From positions 1-57,038 of the forward strand of contig NZ_ML133591.1 of assembly GCF_003985125.1 (NCBI RefSeq): DNA of 57,038 bases, written 5' to 3'. Below are positions 43,141 to 51,868 of the stretch, one piece after another; position 1 is the first letter of the stretch, and every line of letters begins with the position of its first letter. The notes beneath the pieces are model-generated. The model saw only the letters and a list, made by a program, of their open reading frames with translations, made no database searches and was not told the DNA's origin. This DNA comes from Rhizobium phaseoli (GTDB lineage Bacteria; Pseudomonadota; Alphaproteobacteria; Rhizobiales; Rhizobiaceae). The position numbers and the translations under genes were made by a program.

Positions 43141-43764
43141 ATGACAGCAATCACCGTCGGCGTCGTGGACGACCACCCGCTTTTTCGCGAGGGCGTAACG
43201 CGCAGCTTGTCGGAGATGAGCGACTTCGTGGTTATCGGCGAAGGCGCCAGCAGCGAAGACGCCGCCATGATCGCTTCGAATAACCGCCCCGACGTCATGC
43301 TTCTCGATGTCTCGATGCCCGGCGGCGGATTGGCGGCAATCGGCAACGTCCTGGCGCAGAGCCCGACGACGAAGGTGCTGATGTTGACGGTATCGGAGGA
43401 GGTGGACACTCTGCTTGGAGCCTTGCAACAGGGCGCGATGGGCTATGTTCTCAAGGGCGTCGGCTCCCGTGGTCTTGCCGAAGCCATCCAGACCGTCCTC
43501 AGCGGAGCACGATACATCTCTCCGACGATGTCGACAAAGGTCATGGAGAATTCGCTGCATGACGCAGCCTCCGACAAGACCAGCCTGACGCCACGAGAAC
43601 GCGAAGTGATGGATCTCGTCGCTCAAGGCCTTTCCAACAAGCATATCGGCTTGCGCCTTAACCTGCAGGAAAAGACCGTGAAGCACCATATGACCCAGAT
43701 CCTGAGCAAACTCGGCGTCTCAAACAGGACGGAAGCGGCGCTGCAATGGCGCGAACGGCGGTAG
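43141..43764 (+). CDS. LuxR-type (NarL family) response regulator
   Basis: 207 residues. Receiver domain with acidic pair D10/D11, phosphoacceptor Asp56 in VMLLDVSMPGGG, and Lys in YVLKGVG. A C-terminal LuxR HTH follows (SLTPREREVMDLVAQGLSNK, TVKHHMTQILSKLGVSNRTE). ATG 43141 lies four bases after the kinase stop. Together they form a two-component system; the targets are unknown. Confidence 0.93.
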   Translation: MTAITVGVVDDHPLFREGVTRSLSEMSDFVVIGEGASSEDAAMIASNNRPDVMLLDVSMPGGGLAAIGNVLAQSPTTKVLMLTVSEEVDTLLGALQQGAMGYVLKGVGSRGLAEAIQTVLSGARYISPTMSTKVMENSLHDAASDKTSLTPREREVMDLVAQGLSNKHIGLRLNLQEKTVKHHMTQILSKLGVSNRTEAALQWRERR

Positions 43765-43786
43765 CGCCGGGCCGACCTCAAACAGG

Positions 43787-43816
43787 ATGGTTTTCGGCGG
43801 GCCGGCCGAAAACCAT
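43787..43816. terminator. Strong hairpin after the response regulator
   Basis: ATGGTTTTCGGC and its complement form a perfect 12-base stem with a 6-base loop, 22 bases after the stop. There is no T run on either side, so it may be a rho-dependent end, an mRNA-stabilising stem or an intergenic palindrome of rhizobia. Confidence 0.5.
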
Positions 43817-43878
43817 TCGGTTCCAAATCAAAGGTTAGGGAAGACCGAAAAGCGCTTAGACTTTTCAGCATCATGCTC

Positions 43879-44400
43879 TTAGCGAAGGAAGCGGCTCAGC
43901 CGGCGGGCGTCGTTGGCCGTCGCCTGACGGCTTATGATCGTCCTGCCTTTGGCGTCTTTCATGACATAACGGCCGCTGCGCAGGCTTTCGGTGATGCCGT
44001 TGGCGTGGCGAACGTTGATCGATCCGTCGGAATCTTCAGTCGCCTTCGCCCCCACTTCTGTCGACGAGGCGGCTGGAGAGGAAGCGGATCTGCTGGAGTT
44101 TCCACCGGCATTGTTGCCGGAACCGCTGTTGCCGCTTCCGCCCCCATTGCCGTTCCCCCCACCATTGCCTCCCCCACTACCTCCGCCGTTGCCTCCGCCG
44201 TTGCCGCCGCCATTGCCGCCGCCGCCGCCGTTTCCGCCCCCATTGCCGTTCCCGTTATTGCCGTCTTTTGCCTGCGCATGTTTGATCGCCGGTATCGGCA
44301 GGGAGCCGTCCAAACTGATCGTCAGAGGTGATGCGGCAGCAATCAGGGCGACGGCCGCACAACCACCCAATCTCAAAAAATTACGCTTCGAGATTGTCAT
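43879..44400 (-). CDS. Exported Gly/Asn-rich protein
   Basis: 173 residues from ATG 44400. The N-terminus (SKRNFLRLGGCAAVALIAA) resembles a Tat-type signal with KR in place of RR, or a plain Sec signal. Residues 47-101 are almost only Gly and Asn with a few Ser. The C-terminus holds a small folded-looking piece (GSINVRHANGITESLRSGRY, VMKDAKGRTIISR). The repeat suggests a flexible surface linker. The last 60 residues look conserved-like but I do not know the family. Confidence 0.68.
   Translation of the reverse strand: MTISKRNFLRLGGCAAVALIAAASPLTISLDGSLPIPAIKHAQAKDGNNGNGNGGGNGGGGGNGGGNGGGNGGGSGGGNGGGNGNGGGSGNSGSGNNAGGNSSRSASSPAASSTEVGAKATEDSDGSINVRHANGITESLRSGRYVMKDAKGRTIISRQATANDARRLSRFLR
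44098..44262. repeat. Tandem low-complexity repeat coding Gly-Gly-Asn
   Basis: Short degenerate units on the plus strand of the type GCCGCCGTTGCC code the GGN repeats of the protein at 43879-44400. Unit number is likely to vary by slippage. Confidence 0.7.
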
Positions 44401-44702
44401 GCCGTCGCCTCGTTCATCCGTTCTTCCCAATTCCCACGCTTGCTGGACGCGCCTGAATTTTCGCTTTTCCGAAGGTTAAATGCAACCGGACCAAAGGTAC
44501 TAAGACAGGCAGGACTTTAGTCCGGCAAATGGGCCTGCGGTTGAATGAGCTCATATGCGGGCGATGTCATCGCAATTGGTGTCGGGGGTATAATCCACCT
44601 TCCCTTGCCGAGACGTTACTGCTTGAGGCGCTGACGCATTTTTCTGGAACTTCTTTCTTTGTCATCGCTTTGATTGTCAAAGCGCAACAGAGGAAGCCCC
44701 CG

Positions 44703-45170
44703 ATGCCAAATCCCAACGAATCCCCCGCCGTCCAGTCGATGAGAAAAGAGCAGGCGGAACAGCGAAAGCAGGCCCGAAGGGGCGAACTCGACAAGGCGAT
44801 CGAAGATACGTTTCCGGCGTCCGATCCGGTTTCGATCACCCATACCTCGATACCCGCCGGCCGTAGCGACGTCGAGGCGGCTGAACGCGTAAAGCGTGAG
44901 CCCGATCCAACAGCGCTTGACCAGGAATATCCTCTTGTCGAACAGGTCCTGCGCCCGAGCGGCCGCGACCACGAGGAACTGCGTGCACTGCAGAAAGAGG
45001 CCGGCCGCATCGCGGAGTCAGCTTCGGAACTGGCATCCGGAACAGCCCGCCTGGCAAAGGCGGAAGCGAAGGGTTTCGTTGAGGACCTCGAGGATCGGAT
45101 ACGCCGGCAGCCACTGACTGCCGCCGCGATCGTCGCCGGTATCGCCTTCGTCTTCGGCGCGACGCGTTGA
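44703..45170 (+). CDS. Hypothetical protein with a TFPASDP motif and a C-terminal helix
   Basis: 155 residues from ATG 44703. The N-terminal part has the motif DKAIEDTFPASDPVSITHTS, known from small rhizobial stress proteins. The rest is helical and Glu/Ala-rich (KEAGRIAESASELASGTARL), ending in RQPLTAAAIVAGIAFVFGAT, like the membrane anchor of DUF883/ElaB-type proteins. The 300 bases upstream hold no gene; a weak GGAAC element lies near 44650. Confidence 0.72.
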   Translation: MPNPNESPAVQSMRKEQAEQRKQARRGELDKAIEDTFPASDPVSITHTSIPAGRSDVEAAERVKREPDPTALDQEYPLVEQVLRPSGRDHEELRALQKEAGRIAESASELASGTARLAKAEAKGFVEDLEDRIRRQPLTAAAIVAGIAFVFGATR

Positions 45171-45181
45171 CAACGTCTGTC

Positions 45182-45583
45182 ATGGCAACCCAATGGACCG
45201 GCGGCTGCCTATGCGGATCCTGCCGATACGAATTCGCCGGGGATCCGCCCCATTCGGGATATTGTCATTGCGATATGTGCAAGAAGGCGACCGGCAGTCC
45301 TTTCGCAGTGCTCGTTCAGGCTAGGGTCGAGGATCTCCTCTGGACCACCGGCTCCCCCGCCGTCTATCGGTCCTCGCCCATCGCAACGCGGGGTTTCTGC
45401 GGCAATTGCGGAACACCGCTCTATCTCCAATACGACGGTGATGAGCTCATCCGCGTGACGGCCGGGTCGCTTGATCACCCCGAACGGATTCGACCGGCAG
45501 GACATTACGGCGTGGAAAGCCGTCTTGAGTGGGCCGATTGCGGATGCGGACTTCCCGAGGAGGAAACTCAGGAACGGTTTTAG
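45182..45583 (+). CDS. GFA family protein (Mss4-like zinc fold)
   Basis: 133 residues from ATG 45182; an upstream in-frame TTG at 45167 is less likely. Zinc-binding pattern GGCLCGSCRYEF, YCHCDMCKKATGSPF and GFCGNCGTPLYLQY. The family is named for glutathione-dependent formaldehyde-activating enzyme, but most members have no proven activity. It follows the previous gene by 11 bases and xth by 29, so the three may be cotranscribed. Confidence 0.88.
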   Translation: MATQWTGGCLCGSCRYEFAGDPPHSGYCHCDMCKKATGSPFAVLVQARVEDLLWTTGSPAVYRSSPIATRGFCGNCGTPLYLQYDGDELIRVTAGSLDHPERIRPAGHYGVESRLEWADCGCGLPEEETQERF

Positions 45584-45612
45584 ATTATGCCGCACCATCT
45601 CGGCGGGGTCCC

Positions 45613-46404
45613 ATGAAAATCGCAACGTATAATGTCAACGGTATCAACGGGCGATTGGACATCCTGCTGCGCTGGCTGAAGGAGGATGCTCCGGATGTCG
45701 TCTGCCTTCAGGAGCTCAAAACTGACGACGCCAAGTTCCCGCGAAAGGAGACCGAACGAGCCGGCTACGGCGCCGTCTGGCACGGACAGAGATCCTGGAA
45801 CGGGGTCGCCATCCTGGCAAAGGGCAAGACGCCGATTCTGACCCGACGCGGTCTGCCCGGCGATCCCGACGACACTCACAGCCGATATATCGAAGCTGCC
45901 GTCGATGGCATGCTGATCGGATGCCTGTATCTGCCGAATGGCAATCCCTTTCCCAGCGCCAAGTTCGAATACAAGCTCCGCTGGTTCCGTCGCCTGAGTG
46001 CCTATGCAGCGGAGCTCCTCGAAATCGAGGTGCCATCGATCCTGGCGGGGGATTTCAACGTCATGCCGACCGAGATCGATGTCTACAAGCCGGAGCGCTG
46101 GCTGGACGACGCGCTTTTCAGGCCGGAAGTCCGCAAGGCTTATGCACAACTTGTGGCCCAGGGCTGGACGGATGCCGTCAGGCATCTGCATCCGGGCGAG
46201 CGCATCTACACATTCTGGAAATACTGGCGGAACAGTTTCGAACGCGACGCCGGGCTCCGGATCGACCACCTTCTGCTCAGCCCGACGGTGGCGCCCTGGC
46301 TTCGATCGGCATGTGTCCGGCGAAAGCCGAGGGGCTGGGAGCATACGAGCGACCATGCGCCGGTCATGATCGAGCTCGGCATTCCCGCAGCTGAAGCCGT
46401 GTAA
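45613..46404 (+). CDS. xth: Exodeoxyribonuclease III
   Basis: 263 residues from ATG 45613. Motifs of the AP-endonuclease/exonuclease fold: YNVNGINGRL, LQELKTDDAKFP, SWNGVAIL, LAGDFNVMP, and the C-terminal RIDHLLLSP and TSDHAPVMIEL (catalytic Asp-His). It repairs abasic sites and removes 3' blocks. Rhizobia often carry several xth paralogues; this one sits among stress genes. Confidence 0.92.
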   Translation: MKIATYNVNGINGRLDILLRWLKEDAPDVVCLQELKTDDAKFPRKETERAGYGAVWHGQRSWNGVAILAKGKTPILTRRGLPGDPDDTHSRYIEAAVDGMLIGCLYLPNGNPFPSAKFEYKLRWFRRLSAYAAELLEIEVPSILAGDFNVMPTEIDVYKPERWLDDALFRPEVRKAYAQLVAQGWTDAVRHLHPGERIYTFWKYWRNSFERDAGLRIDHLLLSPTVAPWLRSACVRRKPRGWEHTSDHAPVMIELGIPAAEAV

Positions 46405-46433
46405 GCCGCGATGTTATCGATTGCCGAGCCAAG

Positions 46434-46458
46434 GGAACTGGCGATGCCGACCAGAGTT
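46434..46458 (+). promoter_or_regulatory. EcfG-type promoter upstream of two small genes
   Basis: GGAAC at 46434-46438, 16 bases, AGTT at 46455-46458: perfect -35 and three of four bases of the -10. It lies 23 bases before the start at 46481. Confidence 0.5.
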
Positions 46459-46480
46459 AGCGCGTGAAGGAGATCGCCCC

Positions 46481-46711
46481 ATGGCTACCAATTCCATTCC
46501 TGATTCCGCAAAGCTTCCGCCGAAGTCATTGAACGAGGACACGGAGGATGCCGAGCTGCCCGAGGTTGATGTCGACGAGCAGCGCAAGCCGCCAGCCAGC
46601 ATGGGCAGTAGCCGTGAGGCGGGCGACGGTCTCACGGATGCCGACCCCAAAACCGGCCGCGCCGATCAGAAGGACCGCATCCCGGCCCCGCAATTCTCCA
46701 ACCGGGAGTGA
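46481..46711 (+). CDS. Small acidic hydrophilic protein
   Basis: 76 residues from ATG 46481 (GAAGGAGA upstream). Asp/Glu/Pro/Lys-rich with little hydrophobic content (SLNEDTEDAELPEVDVDEQR), so probably disordered. Its TGA overlaps a GTG of the next frame. With an EcfG-type promoter upstream it may be stress-induced. No known family. Confidence 0.65.
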   Translation: MATNSIPDSAKLPPKSLNEDTEDAELPEVDVDEQRKPPASMGSSREAGDGLTDADPKTGRADQKDRIPAPQFSNRE

Positions 46712-46716
46712 CCGTC

Positions 46717-46899
46717 ATGGACGAAGCCAAGAACTATCTGAACACCGACGAAATATCGGCCGACGACCAGCTGTCGCCGAAGCCGGTCGAAGGAAAGGAT
46801 CCGCCAAGGCACGAGCGCAAAAGCGAGGAAGCCGTAGCTGAAGGCTCCGACGAGACCGAGCGCGTCCGCGTTCCGCCGCCGGTTCCCAATCCCGATTGA
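46717..46899 (+). CDS. Small acidic hydrophilic protein, second of a pair
   Basis: 60 residues from ATG 46717, eight bases after GGGAG; an overlapping GTG at 46708 is the alternative. Charged and probably disordered (KPVEGKDPPRHERKSEEAVA), with a Pro-rich end. It follows its sister by five bases. Convergent with the FAD oxidoreductase. Role unknown. Confidence 0.6.
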   Translation: MDEAKNYLNTDEISADDQLSPKPVEGKDPPRHERKSEEAVAEGSDETERVRVPPPVPNPD

Positions 46900-46918
46900 C
46901 TGCGATTGCGGCATCGTC

Positions 46919-49003
46919 TTACTCGCCGGCGCCGAGATCGTAGATGCGGCCCGTCAACCAGTCGGGCCAGTCCCGCTCGAAAAAGGATTTCGCGCTTTCA
47001 TCCAGATTGCGGTTCGGCCGGGTTGAAAGCCTGATCTCATCGGCTTCGAGGCGAACGACGATCTGCTCGCAGCGATGGGCTTCGCGCTCCCTCCGAAAGC
47101 GATAGTCCTGCAACGGACCAGAGCTTGCCAGCGGAAGGGATTCGCCGTCGGCATCGCAGACCGCGCGTGCCCCGCGGCTGCCGCCGCCGTTGCGAATGAA
47201 GAAATCGAGCGCGCTGAGAACGGCTTCGGAGGCGAGCGCCATGTGCCGCCATTGCACCCCTCGAACCGCTTCCGCCGCACGACCGTAAGCGACGCCACCG
47301 GCGCGAATTTCGACATTCAGTTTACGAGCCTCGATCAGGGCCTGGCTGACGCTCTCCTGATTGCAGATGATGCCGGCTTTCTCGCTCATACGCGCCTGTA
47401 CTGCCGAGCGGATGGCTTTGACGCTGAGCGGGCTTTCGGTCCGCAGGCCGGCAAGGAGACCGGCGATGCCCGCCTCTGCGGCGCCTGGTATGCCACCCGG
47501 CACGGCCCGTTTGCCCCTGCCGCTGGCGCCGATATGTTCTGCCACCCTGGTGCCGAAAACCTGTCCGGCGTTGAGTGCCGCCCCACCGGGCCGCGTTACC
47601 CCATGGGTGCCCGCCGCTTCGCCGACCGCGTAACAGCCTGCAAGATTGCTGCGGCCCCAGGTGTCGACCATGATGCCGCCGTTCATGTGCTGATTGTTGA
47701 CGGCGAATTCCAGCGGCTCTGCGGCAATGTCGATCTTGTAGCGGCGATAGAGCTCGATCGCCAGCGGGTTCATGTGCTTCAACCGATCGATCGGCATTTC
47801 CTGATCGGCTCCGGCCTTGCCGAGATAAAGACGGACGTCTTCATCCAGTCGGTCCAGGCTGAACGGCCGGTCGCCGGGAACAGGCAACGGATTGCGGTTG
47901 AAGTCCATGAAGACGCGCCGACCGGCGGCGGTTTCCCTAGAGATGGCAAGATCCACCAGGCTCGAGCCGAAATCGAGCATGCGCGTCGCATGAAATGGCC
48001 ATTGATAGCCCTTGCGGAAGATGTTCGACGCCAGCTCCTGTGTGCTGCGATAATAGCCTGCCAGGAAATGGTGTTCGGCCCCTCTCGCATCGACCGAATA
48101 GATATGCGGAACTGCCTGGACATAGGTCCCCGACAGATTCCACGGAAATCCCTCCCGGCGCGTTCCGATGCCGAACTGGCTTTCGGTGAGGTTGACCAGC
48201 TCGACGCCTGCCTCAAGCGCCAGCCCGAGCGAACCGAAGCAGCCATTGGGGTAAACGCTGTCGCGATAGAGCTCGCCCGGCCCGCCGGCGGCAAGCACGA
48301 TCACGCCGCTGACGAACAGCGCGATGCCCAGCGGGTTCTCCTGCATACGGTCGCCGGCGCGCATGGCGAGTATTCCGACGACATGGCGGTCGGCTCCCTC
48401 GCCCTCGGTGAGGATTTTGACCGCGGTGGTCTGATTGTAGAACGGCACATCGAGGCGGAGCGCCTCCTCGGCCAGCACTTTGACCATCAGACGCGAGGTG
48501 CGCGGGCCGCAGCTGGTGGCGCGGCCGACCTCGTCATGGTCGGTCTGATATCGCAGCGTTCCACCAAGCGGATCCTGCGGCAGCGGCAGGCCAAGGAATT
48601 GCAGCGATGCCATCATCCGTGAGGAGCCCACCGCCTCGACATAGGCCGTGTCCTCATCCATGGCGCCGCCGCTGCGGATGGCGCGGGCCATCGCCTTGTA
48701 ATTGTCGCCCTGATCCGCCGTGTTAGCGGTGTGCACGGTCTGCTTGTCCGAACCGGAGCAGGCCGAGGTCCCGCCCCAGGCGCTTTGACTGACGATGACG
48801 ACATCGTCGCCGCGCCGCTTCATTTCCACAGCCGCGCGCAGACCTGCCGCGCCGGATCCGACGACGATACAGCCGGCTCGATAGATCGGCACGTCGACAC
48901 CGGCGAGCCGAGCCATTGCCGATGGACCGGGTTCAGGCGGAAGCCTGGGCATGTCGACATCGGTCAGCGCGTCGAGAATTTCCTGCGGGACATCTATGGT
49001 CAT
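46919..49003 (-). CDS. FAD-dependent oxidoreductase, fumarate reductase/succinate dehydrogenase flavoprotein type
   Basis: 694 residues. The Rossmann FAD motif VVGSGAAGLRAAVEM is at about 47-61, an SQSAWGGTSACSGSD loop follows, and the flavoprotein C-terminal helix bundle is present. The active-site region (HMNGGIMVDTWGRSNLAGCY, GEAAGTHGVTRPGGAALNAG) keeps the family pattern. It is not SDH itself: it lacks SDH partners and is last in a sugar-transport operon, six bases after the Gfo/Idh/MocA gene. It may oxidise or reduce an intermediate of that pathway. Confidence 0.82.
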   Translation of the reverse strand: MTIDVPQEILDALTDVDMPRLPPEPGPSAMARLAGVDVPIYRAGCIVVGSGAAGLRAAVEMKRRGDDVVIVSQSAWGGTSACSGSDKQTVHTANTADQGDNYKAMARAIRSGGAMDEDTAYVEAVGSSRMMASLQFLGLPLPQDPLGGTLRYQTDHDEVGRATSCGPRTSRLMVKVLAEEALRLDVPFYNQTTAVKILTEGEGADRHVVGILAMRAGDRMQENPLGIALFVSGVIVLAAGGPGELYRDSVYPNGCFGSLGLALEAGVELVNLTESQFGIGTRREGFPWNLSGTYVQAVPHIYSVDARGAEHHFLAGYYRSTQELASNIFRKGYQWPFHATRMLDFGSSLVDLAISRETAAGRRVFMDFNRNPLPVPGDRPFSLDRLDEDVRLYLGKAGADQEMPIDRLKHMNPLAIELYRRYKIDIAAEPLEFAVNNQHMNGGIMVDTWGRSNLAGCYAVGEAAGTHGVTRPGGAALNAGQVFGTRVAEHIGASGRGKRAVPGGIPGAAEAGIAGLLAGLRTESPLSVKAIRSAVQARMSEKAGIICNQESVSQALIEARKLNVEIRAGGVAYGRAAEAVRGVQWRHMALASEAVLSALDFFIRNGGGSRGARAVCDADGESLPLASSGPLQDYRFRREREAHRCEQIVVRLEADEIRLSTRPNRNLDESAKSFFERDWPDWLTGRIYDLGAGE

Positions 49004-49009
49004 CGGCGT

Positions 49010-50179
49010 TTATCCGAGCGGGATGTCGACCCAGCGCTTCTGCCGGGAGGACTCCATGCACGCATCGACGATCTGGCAGATGTGGTGCCCGGTATCGAAT
49101 GTCGGCCACATCGGTCTGTTTGAGACGATCGAGCGGATCACTTCGGCGACCTCGATGATCTTGCTTTCATTATAGCCGATGCCGAAATTCGGCAGAGGCA
49201 GGAAAGCGCGGAAGGTGGGGTTTTCCGGCCCGACGTCGATCTCGCGAAAACCCCGCCGTCCCGTCCGGTCGTCATTGGAATAAAAGCGCAGCCGATTTAT
49301 CTCGTCATACGTATAGGCGACGCTGCCTTTCGTTCCGTAGACCTCGTAGGTCTGCATGAATTTGCGCCCGGTCGCGACACGGCTGAAATCGACGATGCCG
49401 CCGGCGCCGTTTTCGAACCGGCATAGCAGGTTCGTTGCATCAGGATTGGTGATATCGGCCCAGGATTCGCTTCCCGTAAGCTTCACCTGCTCGCCATAGG
49501 CAAGGCCCTCGACGACGGGCCGGCGCGGCGTGACGATGAGATTGTCGGCGATCAGCGAACTGACGCGGCCGACCAGGAAATCCATGAAGCTGAAGATATG
49601 CGAGCCGGTATCGCCAACGATCCCCGTCGGCGCAAGCTTGCCATCGGCTCGCCACATGAAGGGCGCGGCGGGATCACCATACATGTCGACGTGCTGACAA
49701 CCGCGGAACAGCTTGATATCGCCAATTTCACCTGAATCGATGATGTCCTTTGCCAGGTCATGGACAGGATTGCGCGGAAAGGCGTGACCGACACGCGTGA
49801 TCACACCTTTTTCTCTGGCGATCTCGGCCAGTTCCCGCGCTTCGTCAGCGGTATTGGCCAAGGGCTTCTCGCAATAGACATGCTTGCCGGCTAGCAACGC
49901 CGCCTTGGCCACGGGATAATGAAGATGGTCGGGCAAGCAGATATCGATCAGGTCGACATCGGGATCGGCAACGGCCGGATGCCAATCCTGAAGGATCCTG
50001 GCACCGGGCGCCCGGTTGGCAAGACCCTCGGCGACATCCGGATTGCCGTCGACAAGCGTCACGATCCGCCCCGTTCCATCCGACACGCCGAAAAAGTGCG
50101 GAAAGGTCTGATAGGCCATGGTGTGGACCTTTCCCATCCAGCCCGAGGCCCCAAGCACTGCAACCCTCACTTCAGACAT
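49010..50179 (-). CDS. Gfo/Idh/MocA family oxidoreductase
   Basis: 389 residues. The N-terminal Rossmann motif VLGASGWMGKVH is at about 8-19, and the family motif YCEKPLANTADEA near residue 101. The C-terminal beta sheet domain starts with GIVGDTGSHIFSF, whose His is a likely catalytic residue. NAD(P)-dependent sugar, inositol or ketosugar dehydrogenases belong here. It lies between the first GMC enzyme and the FAD oxidoreductase (24 and 6 bases). Confidence 0.9.
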   Translation of the reverse strand: MSEVRVAVLGASGWMGKVHTMAYQTFPHFFGVSDGTGRIVTLVDGNPDVAEGLANRAPGARILQDWHPAVADPDVDLIDICLPDHLHYPVAKAALLAGKHVYCEKPLANTADEARELAEIAREKGVITRVGHAFPRNPVHDLAKDIIDSGEIGDIKLFRGCQHVDMYGDPAAPFMWRADGKLAPTGIVGDTGSHIFSFMDFLVGRVSSLIADNLIVTPRRPVVEGLAYGEQVKLTGSESWADITNPDATNLLCRFENGAGGIVDFSRVATGRKFMQTYEVYGTKGSVAYTYDEINRLRFYSNDDRTGRRGFREIDVGPENPTFRAFLPLPNFGIGYNESKIIEVAEVIRSIVSNRPMWPTFDTGHHICQIVDACMESSRQKRWVDIPLG

Positions 50180-50203
50180 TGTCGTACCTCCTCTCGAAAG
50201 GGC

Positions 50204-51859
50204 TTACTGGATTTCCGCACGGGCGCGCGGCCTCGTATCGTTGCGTTCGTAGGCGAAGATGGCGGAAGGCAGCGCCGGCAGACCCCGAATAAGGTCCGAT
50301 CCCTTTTCGCCGACCATTATCGTCGGCGCATTGGTGTTGCAGGACGGCACGCGCGGCATGACCGAGGAATCGCAGACCCTGAGGCCTTCCAACCCGTGCA
50401 CCTTGAGATCGAGCCCAACGACGGCGTCAGGCCCCGTCCCCATCTTGCAGGTGCCGACGGGATGGTGGTCGGTCTTGGCGTTGGCGCAGCCATAGTCGAA
50501 AAGCTGCTCGTCGGTCATGACCTTCGGCCCGGGAAGCCGTTCGGCCATGACATAAGGCTTCAGCGCCGCCTGCTGCATGATTTCGCGGGCGATCTTCAGC
50601 CCCTCCAGCGACATCTTCCTGTCGTGCGGATCGGACCAGTAGTTGGGGTCGATCAAGGGTGCGGCACCCGGGTCGGCGGATGACAGACGCACCGTGCCTC
50701 GCGAGCGCGGATGCAGATAGGCGGAGTTGAGGGTCACGCCGGCATTCTTCAGCCTCTCGACGCCAGCTTCGATGCCTGACCCCAAACCGAGGTGGAACTG
50801 GATATCGGGAGACCGCGCTTCGGGATCGGCATACCAGAAGCCGCCGGTCTCGAAGAGCGACGAGGCGACCGGGCCGGAGCGGAACAGGACATATTGAACC
50901 CCGGCCCAAAGCGTGCGGTGCAGCTTCGCGACGCCGTCATAGGTGTGATCGCCGGTGCATTCGGCGATGACGAAAAGATCCAGGTGATCCTGCAGGTTGC
51001 CGCCCACTCCGGGCAAATCGTGGTGCACCTTGACGTCCACCGATTTGAGGTGATCGGCCGGCCCGATGCCGGACTGCAGAAGCAGCTTCGGCGACCCGAT
51101 CGCGCCCGAAGACACCAGGACCTCACGTTCGGCGCGCACGATTTCCAGGCCGCGAGCGGTCGCGATCTCGACGCCGGTCGCTCGGCCTCCTTCGACGATG
51201 ATCCGCGCGACGCGCGCGCCGGTCCGGACGGTCAGGTTCTTCCGGTCCCTGATCGGCGAGAGATAGGCGAGCGATGCCGAGGACCGGCGGCGGTTGCGCT
51301 GCGTCAGCTGGTAAAATCCGACGCCGGCCTGCTGGCGGCCGTTGAAATCGTGATTATAGGGAATGCCGAGCTCCTGCCCTGCACGGATATAGGCATCGCA
51401 GATCGGCAGCGCTGCCGCCGGCATCGACACACCCAGCGGACCGCCATAGGCGTGGTAATCGTCGGCGAAGCGCTGATTGTCCTCGGCCCGTTTGAAATAG
51501 GGCAGGATCGAGCGATAGTCCCAGCCCTCGCAGCCGTCTTCGCTGGCCCAGAGATCGTAGTCGACCGCGTTTCCGCGCGTGTAGAGCTGGGCGTTGATGG
51601 ACGAGCCGCCACCGATGACCTTCGCCTGGGTGTAGCGAAGCACCCTGCCCTTCATGTGCTTCTGGGGAACGGTCTGCCAACCCCAGCTGGCCACGCCCTT
51701 GGTCATCTTGGCGAAGCCGGCGGGCATGTGAAAAAGAGGATTCCAATCGCCGCCTCCTGCTTCGAGAAGCAGCACTTTAACATCGGGATCTTCGCTGAGC
51801 CGGCTTGCCAGGACGCAGCCTGCGGGACCGGCACCGGTGATGATATAATCGAATCCCAT
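50204..51859 (-). CDS. GMC family oxidoreductase, choline-dehydrogenase type
   Basis: 551 residues. N-terminal FAD motif TGAGPAGCVLASRL at about 8-21, the GMC signature GGGSSINAQLYTRGNAVDYD near 82-101, and the active-site KTDHHPVGTCKMG near 465-477. Such enzymes oxidise alcohol groups and pass electrons to a quinone or cytochrome, or to O2. The substrate is not clear; in a sugar operon a polyol or glycoside hydroxyl is more likely than choline. It starts nine bases after the second GMC gene. Confidence 0.9.
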   Translation of the reverse strand: MGFDYIITGAGPAGCVLASRLSEDPDVKVLLLEAGGGDWNPLFHMPAGFAKMTKGVASWGWQTVPQKHMKGRVLRYTQAKVIGGGSSINAQLYTRGNAVDYDLWASEDGCEGWDYRSILPYFKRAEDNQRFADDYHAYGGPLGVSMPAAALPICDAYIRAGQELGIPYNHDFNGRQQAGVGFYQLTQRNRRRSSASLAYLSPIRDRKNLTVRTGARVARIIVEGGRATGVEIATARGLEIVRAEREVLVSSGAIGSPKLLLQSGIGPADHLKSVDVKVHHDLPGVGGNLQDHLDLFVIAECTGDHTYDGVAKLHRTLWAGVQYVLFRSGPVASSLFETGGFWYADPEARSPDIQFHLGLGSGIEAGVERLKNAGVTLNSAYLHPRSRGTVRLSSADPGAAPLIDPNYWSDPHDRKMSLEGLKIAREIMQQAALKPYVMAERLPGPKVMTDEQLFDYGCANAKTDHHPVGTCKMGTGPDAVVGLDLKVHGLEGLRVCDSSVMPRVPSCNTNAPTIMVGEKGSDLIRGLPALPSAIFAYERNDTRPRARAEIQ

Positions 51860-51868
51860 TTTACTGTC

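Noticed and set aside
47075..48622. A 515-codon frame antisense to the FAD oxidoreductase
   Set aside because: No recognisable domain, and the sense strand carries FAD-binding and active-site motifs.
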